In this document: positions 1-8,003 of the stretch, one piece after another
Layout of the letters: each line of letters begins with the position of its first letter
Numbering within the stretch: position 1 is the stretch's first letter
Source of the DNA: Novosphingobium sp. ZN18A2
GTDB lineage: Bacteria; Pseudomonadota; Alphaproteobacteria; Sphingomonadales; Sphingomonadaceae
Reading direction: 5' to 3'
NCBI RefSeq assembly: GCF_036784765.1
Contig: NZ_CP136651.1
Location: forward strand, 2,294,001 to 2,358,000
DNA: 64,000 nt
The notes under the pieces: generated by a model
The model's database searches: none
Told to the model about the DNA's origin: nothing
What the model saw: the letters and a program-made list of their open reading frames with translations, nothing else
Translations under genes and position numbers: made by a program

Positions 1-354
1 CAAGCGCGGGATCGCGGACTGGACCTTGTTCTGCACCTGGACCTGGGCAATGTCCGGATTCGTGCCCTTGGCGAAAGTGGCGGTGATCGATGCAGAGCCC
101 TGCGAACTCGATTGCGAGCTGAAATAGAGCAAACCGTCGATACCGGTCAGCTGCTGCTCTATGATTTGCGTTACGCTGTTTTCGACCGTTTCCGCGGAGG
201 CGCCGGGATAATTGGCGCGAATGTGCACATTGGTGGGCGCGATGTCGGGATACTGCTCTATCGGCAGGGTCAACAGCGCGCCGATGCCGCCCAGCATGAC
301 GATGATCGCCAGCACCCAGGCAAAGATCGGCCGATCGATGAAGATGCGCGACAT
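1..354 (-). CDS. RND multidrug efflux pump, inner-membrane permease (AcrB/MexB type), N-terminal part
   Basis: Only the first 118 residues are in the window; the gene runs off the left edge. The protein starts [17 protein letters not shown], the classic first transmembrane helix of hydrophobe/amphiphile RND pumps, followed by the start of the periplasmic pore domain ([26 protein letters not shown]). Such pumps exchange protons for drugs or solvents and form a tripartite complex with a periplasmic adaptor and a TolC-type channel. The ATG at 354 lies 7 nt after the stop of the upstream adaptor gene, so the two are co-transcribed. No intact outer-membrane factor is next to it here; a truncated one lies near 61 kb. 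The substrate cannot be told from this fragment. Confidence 0.95.
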   Translation of the reverse strand, partial: MSRIFIDRPIFAWVLAIIVMLGGIGALLTLPIEQYPDIAPTNVHIRANYPGASAETVENSVTQIIEQQLTGIDGLLYFSSQSSSQGSASITATFAKGTNPDIAQVQVQNKVQSAIPRL

Positions 355-361
355 CTGGTCG

Positions 362-1537
362 TCAGCCGCCCTGCTTGCCCGCGCCGCCGGCCGGTGCGCC
401 CACCTTCTGCGGCGTGGACGCCGGCACGGCCTTTACCGGCGTACCGCTCTTCAGGTTGTTGAGCCCTTGCGTGATGACCTTGTCTCCGGGAGCGAGCCCG
501 CCGGTCACCACCCAGTTTTCGCCCGATGTGCGGTCGGCGGTGACGGTACGCCGCATGGCCTTGCCGTCCTTGCCGACAAGCATGACATAGGCCGCACCGG
601 TGAAATCGCGTTGCACGCCCTGTTGCGGAACAAGATAGGCGTTCCTGTCCGTTGCCTGGTCGAACACGGCGTTTACGAACATACCGGGCAGCAGAAGCCC
701 CTTGGGATTGGGAAAACGCGCGCGCAGGGTGACCGTGCCCGTACCCTGGCTGACCGTCACTTCCGAGAACTGCACTTTCCCGACAAAGCCATAGTCGCTG
801 CCGTCGTCCAGCTTGAGGTGTACTGTCGTGCTGCCGGGAGAAACGCCGCCCGCGGCGAGTTTCTGCCTCAGCCGCGTCAGGTCGCCCGCCGATTGCTGCA
901 TATCGACGTAAACCGGATCGGTACGCTGTATGACGGCAAGCGGTTCGGTCTGGTTTCCGCTGACCAGCGCACCGACGGTAAATAGCGATCGCCCTATGCG
1001 CCCGCTGATCGGCGCGGGCACGGTTGTGAAGCGAAGGTTCACCCTGGCGGTCTGAAGCGCGGCGCGTGCCTGTGCGACTTGCGCCTTTGCCTGTCGGGAC
1101 GCGGCCAGCACATCGGTGTAATCCTGCTTGGCCACTGCTTCCATTTCGACAAGCGGCTTGTACCGCTCTGCCTTGGCGCTCGCTGCCTCTGCGCTCGCCT
1201 GCGCGCTGGTCAGGTTGGCCTGCGCTTGGGCGACCGCGGCACTGTAAAGGCTGGGATCGATCTGGAACAGCGGCTGGCCCGCCTTCACATAGCCGCCTTC
1301 GTCGAAGAAGCGGCGCTTGATCAAACCGCTGACCTGCGGCCGCACTTCGCTTGTCTCGAAGGCGACGACGCGCCCGCCGAGGTTCACGGGGACCGGCACC
1401 GACGATGGCTTCACCGCGACAAAGCCGACGGTCGGCGCCGGGCGCTTCGCATTCTGGGCATCGCCGCCCGAACAGGAAACGAGCGCAAGGGAAACCAGGG
1501 CGGGCAGCCCGAATCTGACGACTGGCGGGACGCGCAT
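362..1537 (-). CDS. RND efflux periplasmic adaptor (membrane fusion protein, MexA/AcrA family)
   Basis: 391 residues. The start is the ATG at 1537, which gives a lipoprotein signal with lipobox LVSC (Cys22); in-frame starts further upstream would bury it. Order of domains: barrel-sandwich half ([20 protein letters not shown]), an alpha-helical hairpin rich in Ala/Gln/Lys (about residues 90-160), the second lipoyl half ([16 protein letters not shown]), then beta-barrel and membrane-proximal domains ending in a Gly/Lys tail. It bridges the RND pump encoded directly downstream and an outer-membrane channel. A 230-nt divergent promoter region lies upstream. Family assignment is firm; substrate unknown. 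Confidence 0.93.
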   Translation of the reverse strand: MRVPPVVRFGLPALVSLALVSCSGGDAQNAKRPAPTVGFVAVKPSSVPVPVNLGGRVVAFETSEVRPQVSGLIKRRFFDEGGYVKAGQPLFQIDPSLYSAAVAQAQANLTSAQASAEAASAKAERYKPLVEMEAVAKQDYTDVLAASRQAKAQVAQARAALQTARVNLRFTTVPAPISGRIGRSLFTVGALVSGNQTEPLAVIQRTDPVYVDMQQSAGDLTRLRQKLAAGGVSPGSTTVHLKLDDGSDYGFVGKVQFSEVTVSQGTGTVTLRARFPNPKGLLLPGMFVNAVFDQATDRNAYLVPQQGVQRDFTGAAYVMLVGKDGKAMRRTVTADRTSGENWVVTGGLAPGDKVITQGLNNLKSGTPVKAVPASTPQKVGAPAGGAGKQGG

Positions 1538-1678
1538 AGGGTGCTTCGTCTGCTCCGGTTTATCTGGTCGCAAGGTTAGGATTTGCATCCTTTTGCTGCA
1601 TCTGCTCACAAATGCAAGCATGCTTCCTTTCACTGCGACAATTTGTGACATTGGCAACCACCCTATGCCGGACTTGCC

Positions 1679-1694
1679 TTAATCGATCGATTAA
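1679..1694. promoter_or_regulatory. perfect 16-bp palindrome between divergent genes (candidate operator)
   Basis: TTAATCGATCGATTAA is identical to its reverse complement. It sits between the efflux adaptor (start 1537, leftward) and the enoyl-CoA hydratase (start 1766, rightward). Palindromes of this size in divergent promoters are typical TetR/MarR-type operators, but no regulator gene is adjacent, so the binding protein is unknown. Confidence 0.4.
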
Positions 1695-1765
1695 ACCTAA
1701 GTACCCTCCCGGAAAACGCATTCGCGCAAAATTTGGCTTTTGGGAAAGTCTGGAAGGATCAAGGC

Positions 1766-2563
1766 ATGGCGGATCAACCGTTGATCGTGGAACGTCGCGA
1801 CGAAGTGGAAATCGTGACACTCAACCGGCCCGACCGGCTCAATGCCATGAACGAGGGCCTGATCTTCGGCTTGCGCGATTATTTCACGGGGCTGGCCGAC
1901 CGGCAGGACGTTCGCGTGGTGATCCTGCGTGCCGAAGGCCGGGCGTTTTGCGCCGGGCTCGATTTCGGGGCGTGGAAGAACGACGGATCGCGCGGGGCCA
2001 TGCAACACGTCTGGCGCACGCAGCGTACGATCGCCAGCGTCATGCAGGCCATGCGCAAATGTCCGCAACCCGTCATCGCCTGCGCACAGGGTGCGGCCTG
2101 TGGCGGCGGCTTTTCCCTGCTGCTGGCAAGCGACGTGCGGTACGGAACGCCCGATCTCAGGATGAATGCCGCCTACATCAAGATCGGGCTTGGCGGGTGC
2201 GACATGGGCGCCAGCTATTTCCTGCCGCGCCTTGTCGGATCGTCGGTTGCCAGCGAATACCTGCTTACCGGGCGCTTCATGGTGGCGGAAAAGGCGCTTT
2301 CCTGCGGGCTTGTGAGCGAGATCGTCCCGCAGGAAGGGATTCTGGACAAAGCGCTGTCGCTGGCCGGTGAAATGCTGCTGACCAGCCCGATGGGCCTGCG
2401 GCTTACCAAGGACGCGCTGAACCTCAACATCGATGCCGCATCAATGGAACACGCATTTGCCATCGAAGACCGGCAGCAGATCCTGCTAAGCCCGACCGAA
2501 GACGCGCTTGAGGCGCGCACCGCCTTCCTGGCAAAGCGCGCGCCTGAATTTCACGATCGCTGA
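1766..2563 (+). CDS. enoyl-CoA hydratase/isomerase family protein (crotonase fold)
   Basis: 265 residues. ATG 1766 is preceded by a GGAAGGA site; an in-frame ATG at 1733 has no such site. Crotonase signatures: LNRPDRLNAMN near residue 25, the oxyanion-hole stretch GRAFCAGLDF, and the second oxyanion loop QGAACGGGFSLLLASD. The usual acidic catalytic pair is not clear: the region after the CoA loop reads KIGLGGCDMGAS rather than the GLxPExG of true hydratases, so isomerase or hydrolase chemistry on an acyl-CoA is possible. Monocistronic; converges with the next hydratase gene, 20 nt away. Confidence 0.88.
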   Translation: MADQPLIVERRDEVEIVTLNRPDRLNAMNEGLIFGLRDYFTGLADRQDVRVVILRAEGRAFCAGLDFGAWKNDGSRGAMQHVWRTQRTIASVMQAMRKCPQPVIACAQGAACGGGFSLLLASDVRYGTPDLRMNAAYIKIGLGGCDMGASYFLPRLVGSSVASEYLLTGRFMVAEKALSCGLVSEIVPQEGILDKALSLAGEMLLTSPMGLRLTKDALNLNIDAASMEHAFAIEDRQQILLSPTEDALEARTAFLAKRAPEFHDR

Positions 2564-2583
2564 TCGGGCCTGGAGGTGAGCGT

Positions 2584-3363
2584 CTAGGCCGACTGTCCGC
2601 GCCCGCGTTCCATCACCGCGCGGCGCCGTGCCTCCACATCGCCTGCGGCAACCTGTCGATTGGCGGCAGACGAAGCCGCGTGTTCGTGCGCCATGCCGTC
2701 TGAAAAGGTCATTCCATAGCCTTCGTCTATCAGGCGTTTGTAAGTCTGCACCATCACCGGCTCCACGCCCGCGATATCGTTCGCCAGCCGTTTCGCCTCG
2801 GCCAAGAGATCGGCTTGCGGCACGACGCGATTGACCAAGCCCCATTGCGCCGCCGTCCGCGCATCAAGGAAATTGCCCGACAGCGAAAGTTCCTTGGCGC
2901 GGCCGATACCGATCATGCGCGACAGCTTTTGCGACAAGCCCCACCCCGGCATGATCCCCACGCGCGCATGCGTATCGGCAAAGCGCGCGTTTTCGCCCGC
3001 GATCAGGATATCGCAGGCAAGCGCGACTTCGAACCCGCCGGTGATCGCAACGCCGTTGATCGCTCCGATGACGGGCTTGGCGCACTGTTCGATCGCCTTC
3101 ACCGGATTTTCGTTGGCGCCTTCCGCATTCGCCGCGCCCAGGTTCGACGTGTCCGAGCCCAGTTCCTTCAGGTCGAGCCCGGCGGTAAACGCGCGATCGC
3201 CCGCACCCGTCAGGATCACGCAGCGCACATCGTCGTCCGCCGCGACCGTGCGCATCGCCGTCGCCAGTTCGGCCCGCAACGCGCGCGATAGCGCATTCAT
3301 CGCCTCCGGACGGTTCAGCGTGACGATGGCCACGGGGCCGTCGCGTTCTATCGTTACCAGCAT
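2584..3363 (-). CDS. enoyl-CoA hydratase family protein
   Basis: 259 residues. The start chosen is the second ATG of an ATGACGATG string because AAGGGAG lies 8 nt before it and only 2 nt before the first. Crotonase motifs: LNRPEAMNALS, GDRAFTAGLDLKEL, NGVAITGGFEVALACD and RVGIMPGWGLSQKL. The segment after the oxyanion loop has Gly-Trp-Gly where a catalytic Glu often stands. The gene is 13 nt downstream of the SDR gene, so the two probably act in sequence on a beta-hydroxyacyl-CoA or related alcohol. Confidence 0.88.
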   Translation of the reverse strand: MLVTIERDGPVAIVTLNRPEAMNALSRALRAELATAMRTVAADDDVRCVILTGAGDRAFTAGLDLKELGSDTSNLGAANAEGANENPVKAIEQCAKPVIGAINGVAITGGFEVALACDILIAGENARFADTHARVGIMPGWGLSQKLSRMIGIGRAKELSLSGNFLDARTAAQWGLVNRVVPQADLLAEAKRLANDIAGVEPVMVQTYKRLIDEGYGMTFSDGMAHEHAASSAANRQVAAGDVEARRRAVMERGRGQSA

Positions 3364-3376
3364 CGTCATCGCTCCC

Positions 3377-4165
3377 TTACATGCGCGTGCGGGCGCTTTG
3401 CCCGTCATCGATACGAATTACCGCGCCCGTCACGCATTCGCTGGACGGCCCGACCAGATAGAGCAGCGTCGAATCCATCTGGGCGGGCACCGGAACGCGC
3501 TTGCGCGGCAAGTGCGGCGCGGGATTGCCGCCCATCCGTTCGAACATGCCGTCGGTCATCTCGGAAACGAACATGCCCGGCGCGATGGCGTTCACGTTGA
3601 TGTTGTAATGCGCCCATTCGACCGAGAGCGCCTCGGTCATGCGCGCGATCGCGGTCTTTGTAACGGCATAGAGCGCTGCCCCGCCCCCGTCATATCGATA
3701 GTGCGCGACCGAGCTGATGTTGACCATCCGCCCCGGTTTCTTCGCCGCGATCAGCCGCCGCGCCACTTCGCAGGAAAGAACCCATGGGCCGCGAAGGTTC
3801 ACGCCGATCACGTTGTCGACCAGGTCCAGGCTCATCTTGTGCGCACGTTGTGCATCGGGCATCCCCGCGTTGTTCACAAGGATATCGACAATGCCGAAGG
3901 CGCCTTCGGCCGCGTCCACGGCGGCGATCATCGAATCCGCGTCCGTCGCGTCCATCTGCACGGCAATCGCTTCGCCACCCGCCCCGCGGATCTCATCGGC
4001 CAGCGCCTCTAGCCGGTCCTTGCGCCGGGCGCACAGCGCCACTTTTGCTCCCTTGGCCGCCAATACGCGGGCGAACCGTGCGCCGAGGCCGGACGACGCG
4101 CCGGTTACAAGCGCAACGTGGCCGGAAAGATCGGTGGAGTCGTTGGGAAGCGGGAAATCGGTCAT
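3377..4165 (-). CDS. SDR family NAD(P)-dependent oxidoreductase
   Basis: 262 residues; ATG 4165 follows a GAGGAGG site. Classical short-chain dehydrogenase: cofactor motif TGASSGLG (about residues 20-27), NNAG near residue 95, a Ser in NISSVAHY and the active-site pair in LYAVTK (Tyr-x3-Lys). The loop SSVAHYRYDGGGAALY is longer than usual, pushing the catalytic Tyr downstream of the Ser. First gene of a two-gene operon with the enoyl-CoA hydratase; together they suggest a small beta-oxidation-like or side-chain-modifying unit. Substrate not predictable. Confidence 0.9.
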   Translation of the reverse strand: MTDFPLPNDSTDLSGHVALVTGASSGLGARFARVLAAKGAKVALCARRKDRLEALADEIRGAGGEAIAVQMDATDADSMIAAVDAAEGAFGIVDILVNNAGMPDAQRAHKMSLDLVDNVIGVNLRGPWVLSCEVARRLIAAKKPGRMVNISSVAHYRYDGGGAALYAVTKTAIARMTEALSVEWAHYNINVNAIAPGMFVSEMTDGMFERMGGNPAPHLPRKRVPVPAQMDSTLLYLVGPSSECVTGAVIRIDDGQSARTRM

Positions 4166-4319
4166 TGTCGGTCCTCCTCGGGGTGTGCCGGACCCGGATG
4201 CGCATGACCGGAAGCAGAACCGCAGGACCGGATGATCCGGCGCGCCACTGTGCACAGGCCCGTTGTCGGAAACGGCCCTGTCTTCTCTCCCGTGTCGCGG
4301 CGTCCGTTCCGGCGCGGAT

Positions 4320-4335
4320 CACGAATTTAATCGTG
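4320..4335. promoter_or_regulatory. inverted repeat CACGA-N6-TCGTG upstream of the SDR operon
   Basis: CACGAATTTAATCGTG has 5-bp perfect arms around an AT-rich centre, 155 nt upstream of the SDR start and in the 214-nt gap that also follows the thioesterase stop. It is a plausible repressor site; no partner is identified. Confidence 0.25.
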
Positions 4336-4379
4336 CACTTAAACCCGGCGCGGTCAAGCGCGACTTGGGGCAAGAGGCG

Positions 4380-4814
4380 CTATTTCCGGTCGATCGGGAT
4401 AACCGCGACGGTAAACCGCGAGATGCAGACCAGCTTCCCGGCCTCGTCCTCGATCCGGATCGACCAGACGTGGGTGGTGCGCCCGATATTTTCCGGACGC
4501 GCCGTGGCGTGGACGAATCCGGAATAGGCCGGGCGGATGTGATTGGCGTTGATTTCCATGCCGACCGCCACGAACCGCGTCGGATCGACACACATCGAGG
4601 CCGCCATCGAACCTACCGTTTCGGCCAGCGCCACCGATGCCCCGCCATGCAGCCGCTGGAACGGCTGCTGTGTGCGTTCGTCGACCGGCATGCGCGCGGT
4701 AATCCAGTCGTCTCCGCAATCGACGAATTCCATGCCGAGGTGCGCCGGCATCGCCTTCGCCCCCAGCCGCGTCAGCCGTTCCATCGACGGCTTTTCGTTG
4801 TTCCACCAGATCAT
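4380..4814 (-). CDS. hotdog-fold acyl-CoA thioesterase (PaaI/YdiI-like)
   Basis: 144 residues from ATG 4814. The motif LHGGASVALAETVGSMAA carries the His-Gly-Gly and the downstream Glu that position and activate water in PaaI/EntH-type thioesterases; GMEINANHIRPAYSGFVHATA is the typical strand pair after the long helix. Such enzymes hydrolyse aromatic or acyl thioesters in the cytoplasm. It lies 57 nt downstream of the PiuC-like gene and could be the last gene of the iron-uptake operon, which recalls EntH proofreading in catecholate siderophore synthesis; that link is only positional. Confidence 0.82.
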   Translation of the reverse strand: MIWWNNEKPSMERLTRLGAKAMPAHLGMEFVDCGDDWITARMPVDERTQQPFQRLHGGASVALAETVGSMAASMCVDPTRFVAVGMEINANHIRPAYSGFVHATARPENIGRTTHVWSIRIEDEAGKLVCISRFTVAVIPIDRK

Positions 4815-4871
4815 GAGCGCGTGTCTGGCCCAAGCGGCAGTCGGTTGCAATCGGGAACCGATCCGTTGCCG

Positions 4872-5555
4872 TCAGGCTTCGGCCCAGCGACGCACGAGGT
4901 TGTGATAGATCTGCGTCAGGCGAAGCACCTCTGCATCGTCGCCGCCGCGCTGCGCGGTCAGGGACTGGACCGTCTGGTCCAGATCGAACAGCAGTTCACG
5001 CGAATCCGCATCGCGCACCATCGATTGCAGCCACAGGAAGCACGATATGCGTTCGCCGCGCGTCACCTCTGTCACGCGGTGCAGGCTTGTCGATGGATAG
5101 AGCAGCATGTGCCCGGCGGGCAGCTTGTAACGCGCCTCGCCGAAATTGCCCTCGATCACCAGTTCTCCGCCGTCATAGTCTTCGGGATCGGTGAGGAACA
5201 GGGTCGCCGAAAGGTCGGTGCGGATCCGCGTACCGGTCTGCCCGTGCACGCGGATCGCATTGTCGACATGGGCGGCAAACGTCTCACCCGGACCATAGCG
5301 GTTGAACAGCGGCGGAAAGATGGTGGCGGGCAGCGCGGCGGACAGGAATACCGGGCTTGCGCCCAGCGCGCGGCCCACGATGCCCTGCGCCTCTCGCGCC
5401 GCCGCGCCGTCTTCGGGAAGCTGACGATTGCGCTTGGCCAGCGCCGCGCCGCCGCCGCTGGTAACGTTACCGTCAATCCATTCGGCGGCGGCCAGCTTTT
5501 CGCGCAAGGCCAGGGCGGCCTCGCGCTCAAGCACATCGGGTATCGCGATCAGCAT
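4872..5555 (-). CDS. piuC: Fe(II)/2-oxoglutarate dioxygenase, PKHD-type (PiuC/YbiX family)
   Basis: 227 residues, the usual family length. Iron ligands are visible as His96-x-Asp98 (AAHVDNAIR) and His159 (STSLHRVTEV), with the 2-oxoglutarate Arg ten residues later (TRGERISCFLW). PiuC proteins are encoded beside TonB siderophore receptors and are iron-repressed in pseudomonads, although the reaction they catalyse is not settled. Here the gene is 22 nt downstream of the receptor gene, so it should share the Fur-like promoter upstream of the receptor. Confidence 0.93.
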   Translation of the reverse strand: MLIAIPDVLEREAALALREKLAAAEWIDGNVTSGGGAALAKRNRQLPEDGAAAREAQGIVGRALGASPVFLSAALPATIFPPLFNRYGPGETFAAHVDNAIRVHGQTGTRIRTDLSATLFLTDPEDYDGGELVIEGNFGEARYKLPAGHMLLYPSTSLHRVTEVTRGERISCFLWLQSMVRDADSRELLFDLDQTVQSLTAQRGGDDAEVLRLTQIYHNLVRRWAEA

Positions 5556-5577
5556 CGTCCCTTTTCTTCCCTTGTCC

Positions 5578-7815
5578 TCAGAACCGTGCGGTCGCCGTCA
5601 CCATCGCGGACCGGCCGGGGGCGATATAGGCGAAAGGCGTGCCGGAACGATAGATCGCGTCGTAATAGACCTTGTCGGTCAGGTTCAGCACGTTGAGCCG
5701 CAAGTCCAGGCCGTTGTTCACGCGGAACCGCGCGACCGCATCGAAGCGCACATATCCCGGAACCGAGGTATCGCGCGCAAACGTGGTGCCGCCATAGATC
5801 CGGCTCTGCGCATAGACCTGGCCGCCGATTTCGAAGCGCTTGCCGAAGGTCCACGTTGCCAGCAGCGATCCGGAGTGTTGCGGCACGTTGGCGAAGCGCT
5901 TGCCCACGTTCGCGGGATCGGACGATGCGATAATGGTAGCATCGTTATAGGAATAGCCGCCGAACAACTGGAGCCGCCCGAACACCGTTCCGGCAACGCT
6001 TGCCTCGAAGCCTTGCGAGCGCAATTTGCCCGCCGAAACATAGACACCGCCACCCGCGTTTTCGCGCGCATTGTCCTTGTCGATGCGGAACAGCGCGGCG
6101 GTCAGCAACAGATCGTCGGCCACTTCCCACTTGGCGCCCAGTTCCCAGGCCTTGTTCTTCTCCGGCTCAAGATTGACGGTGGCTTCGGAAATGCCATCGT
6201 AACTGGCACCGCTGCCATCGATCTGCTCACCCGAAGGGTTGGTCGAAGTGGCATAGCTGGCATAGAATGTCAGCGGTGTGGACGGCTTGTAGATGACGCT
6301 CGCCTGCCAGTTCCAGAAGCCCTTGTCATAGCCAAGCTTTAGCGGCTGGAGACCCGGCGTGCGCCCGTCGGCATCCTCGGAGTCGTAACTCAGGTCGAAA
6401 CGGTCGTAACGCCCGCCGAGCAGCACAGAAAGATGCGGCGTCAGCTTGACGGTATCGACAATATAGCCAGCCGCCGACTTCACACGGGTGTTGCTGACCG
6501 AGCCGAGCGTGAGCGGGAAATCGAACGCAACGGTCGGGTCGGGATGGAGATAGCTCATCACCACGCCGCTCGGGCTTACATAGACCGGGTTGTCCGCGGT
6601 GCCGACGTTGATCGAATCGAAGCCATAAGGCTGGTTGCGTACACGCTCGTCCGCGAACTCCGCGCCGGCCACCACGGCGTGCTCGATCCCGCCCGTGGCG
6701 AAGCGCGCGGTCATATCCGTCGCATTGGCCCAATAGCGGTTCCTGCGGTTGGAGTTCTTGGGGTTTGACGTTGCCGTCCAGTCATCCGGATTCGAAGAGG
6801 ACAGGTCGGGCCGTTCGGGCGCGCCGACAACATAGCGATTGGCCGTTTCGCCATAGCGGGTGGTCGAACGCAGGGTGACGTTTTCGGCCGGCTGCCATTC
6901 GATGCGCAGCGTTGCCACGTCCGCGTCGTTCTCGATGAAATCGCGGGCCAGTACGCCATAGAAGTTGGTGCGATCGACGTTGCCCGGTCGCATCGTGTTC
7001 GGATCGAACGGGATGCCGTAGTCGGGCAGCCCGCGCAGGCGGTAATAGTAATAGTCCGCGCTGATCGTCAGGTTGTCCGCCGGCTTGACCGACAGCGCCG
7101 CCGTGGCGCCCCAGCGCCGCGAATAGACAAAATCACGGCCCGGCGTGTCGGCATAATGATAGAGTCCGTTCACCCGCAGCGCCGCCTTGTCGGAGATGAC
7201 GTAGTTCACGTCGGCGGTTTCACGCGTATAGGAATCGGTGCCGACGCCGGCGTCAAGTACAGCGAAACTGCGGTCGAAATTCGCGCGCTTGGACTGCACG
7301 CTGACAAGGCCGCCCGTCGTGCCCCGCCCGCCATAGGCACCCGAAGGGCCTTTCACGACCTCGATTTGCTCAACCGCGAACGTTTCCCGGCTGGTCACGC
7401 CTGGATCGCGGAGCCCATCGATATAGACGTCGTTGCGCGCTTCGAACCCGCGGATGAAGATGCGGTCGCCAAAGGCGTTCCCTCCCTCGCCCGTGCCAAG
7501 TGTGACGCCGGGGGTGGAGCGAACGACCTCGCGGAAGCTGGTTGCGCCGATCGCATCGATCACTTCCTTGGGGATCGCGGTCACCGACTTGGGCGTATCG
7601 CGCAGCGGCTCGGTGAACTTTTCGTTCTGCGACTTGTTCACCTTGAAGGGAGCATCCTTGTCCGCGTTCGGATTGGCGTCGGCTTCGCGCTGCCCGATGA
7701 CGACGATGTTCGGCCCGTCGGCCGCTTCCTCGGCATGGGCAGGCACGGCAAGTGCGGCTGCCAGGGACGAGGCAAGCAGGGCACCGGAAACCGGTGCGGA
7801 ACGAAGCGACGACAT
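5578..7815 (-). CDS. TonB-dependent siderophore receptor (catecholate/Fiu-like)
   Basis: 745 residues. ATG 7815 is preceded by GGGGAG at good spacing and gives a signal peptide ending VPAHA. The plug domain follows (DTPKSVTAIPKEVID, STPGVTLGTGEGGNAFGDR, IRGFEARNDVYIDGLRDPG), then a 22-strand barrel ending TATARF with the C-terminal aromatic Phe. It imports ferric siderophore across the outer membrane using TonB energy. The neighbour piuC and the paired Fur-like sites upstream support an iron role; the exact siderophore is unknown. Confidence 0.93.
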   Translation of the reverse strand: MSSLRSAPVSGALLASSLAAALAVPAHAEEAADGPNIVVIGQREADANPNADKDAPFKVNKSQNEKFTEPLRDTPKSVTAIPKEVIDAIGATSFREVVRSTPGVTLGTGEGGNAFGDRIFIRGFEARNDVYIDGLRDPGVTSRETFAVEQIEVVKGPSGAYGGRGTTGGLVSVQSKRANFDRSFAVLDAGVGTDSYTRETADVNYVISDKAALRVNGLYHYADTPGRDFVYSRRWGATAALSVKPADNLTISADYYYYRLRGLPDYGIPFDPNTMRPGNVDRTNFYGVLARDFIENDADVATLRIEWQPAENVTLRSTTRYGETANRYVVGAPERPDLSSSNPDDWTATSNPKNSNRRNRYWANATDMTARFATGGIEHAVVAGAEFADERVRNQPYGFDSINVGTADNPVYVSPSGVVMSYLHPDPTVAFDFPLTLGSVSNTRVKSAAGYIVDTVKLTPHLSVLLGGRYDRFDLSYDSEDADGRTPGLQPLKLGYDKGFWNWQASVIYKPSTPLTFYASYATSTNPSGEQIDGSGASYDGISEATVNLEPEKNKAWELGAKWEVADDLLLTAALFRIDKDNARENAGGGVYVSAGKLRSQGFEASVAGTVFGRLQLFGGYSYNDATIIASSDPANVGKRFANVPQHSGSLLATWTFGKRFEIGGQVYAQSRIYGGTTFARDTSVPGYVRFDAVARFRVNNGLDLRLNVLNLTDKVYYDAIYRSGTPFAYIAPGRSAMVTATARF

Positions 7816-7864
7816 GAAAACTCCCCTGATGTGATGGCTGGTCGTGTTGGTCGCCGCCCTGCTA

Positions 7865-7908
7865 TTGCGAGTCGTTCGCAAAGTCAATGCAATTGCGATG
7901 CATTCGCA
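7865..7908 (-). promoter_or_regulatory. two Fur-like inverted repeats in the receptor promoter
   Basis: TTGCGAGTCGTTCGCAA (7865-7881) has 6-bp arms around 5 nt. TGCGATGCATTCGCA (7894-7908) has 5-bp arms and overlaps a second repeat, AATGCA-N7-TGCATT (7886-7904). The 7-1-7 geometry and overlap match Fur-family boxes, and they lie 50-93 nt upstream of the siderophore-receptor start, where iron-loaded Fur would block transcription. Confidence 0.65.
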
Positions 7909-7928
7909 TTTTTCCGTCAGAGGCGCAC

Positions 7929-7959
7929 AAAAAAGGCCCGGCGCATCGCACCGGGCCTT
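7929..7959 (-). terminator. intrinsic terminator of the sugar-permease gene
   Basis: Read on the minus strand: a 9-bp stem AAGGCCCGG/CCGGGCCTT with a 9-nt loop followed by a run of six T. It lies 45 nt after the permease stop and just before the receptor promoter, insulating the two. Confidence 0.85.
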
Positions 7960-7972
7960 CGATTTTCGCAAA

Positions 7973-7991
7973 GGCCCGCATCATGCGGGCC
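7973..7991 (-). terminator. second hairpin after the permease stop
   Basis: GGCCCGCA-TCA-TGCGGGCC is a perfect 8-bp stem with a 3-nt loop, 12 nt after the permease stop. On the minus strand it is followed by TTTGCG, a weak tail, so it probably acts with the stronger terminator next to it or protects the 3' end. Confidence 0.5.
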
Positions 7992-8003
7992 GCGTATGTA
8001 ATG

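Noticed and set aside
1616..1625. AAGCATGCTT palindrome upstream of the efflux adaptor
   Set aside because: Ten bp and isolated; expected by chance in a window of this size.
7156..8001. Long open frames antisense to the siderophore receptor (and similar ones antisense to most large genes)
   Set aside because: High GC with strong codon bias produces them; their proteins are Arg/Ala-rich with no domain, while the opposite strand has clear family motifs.
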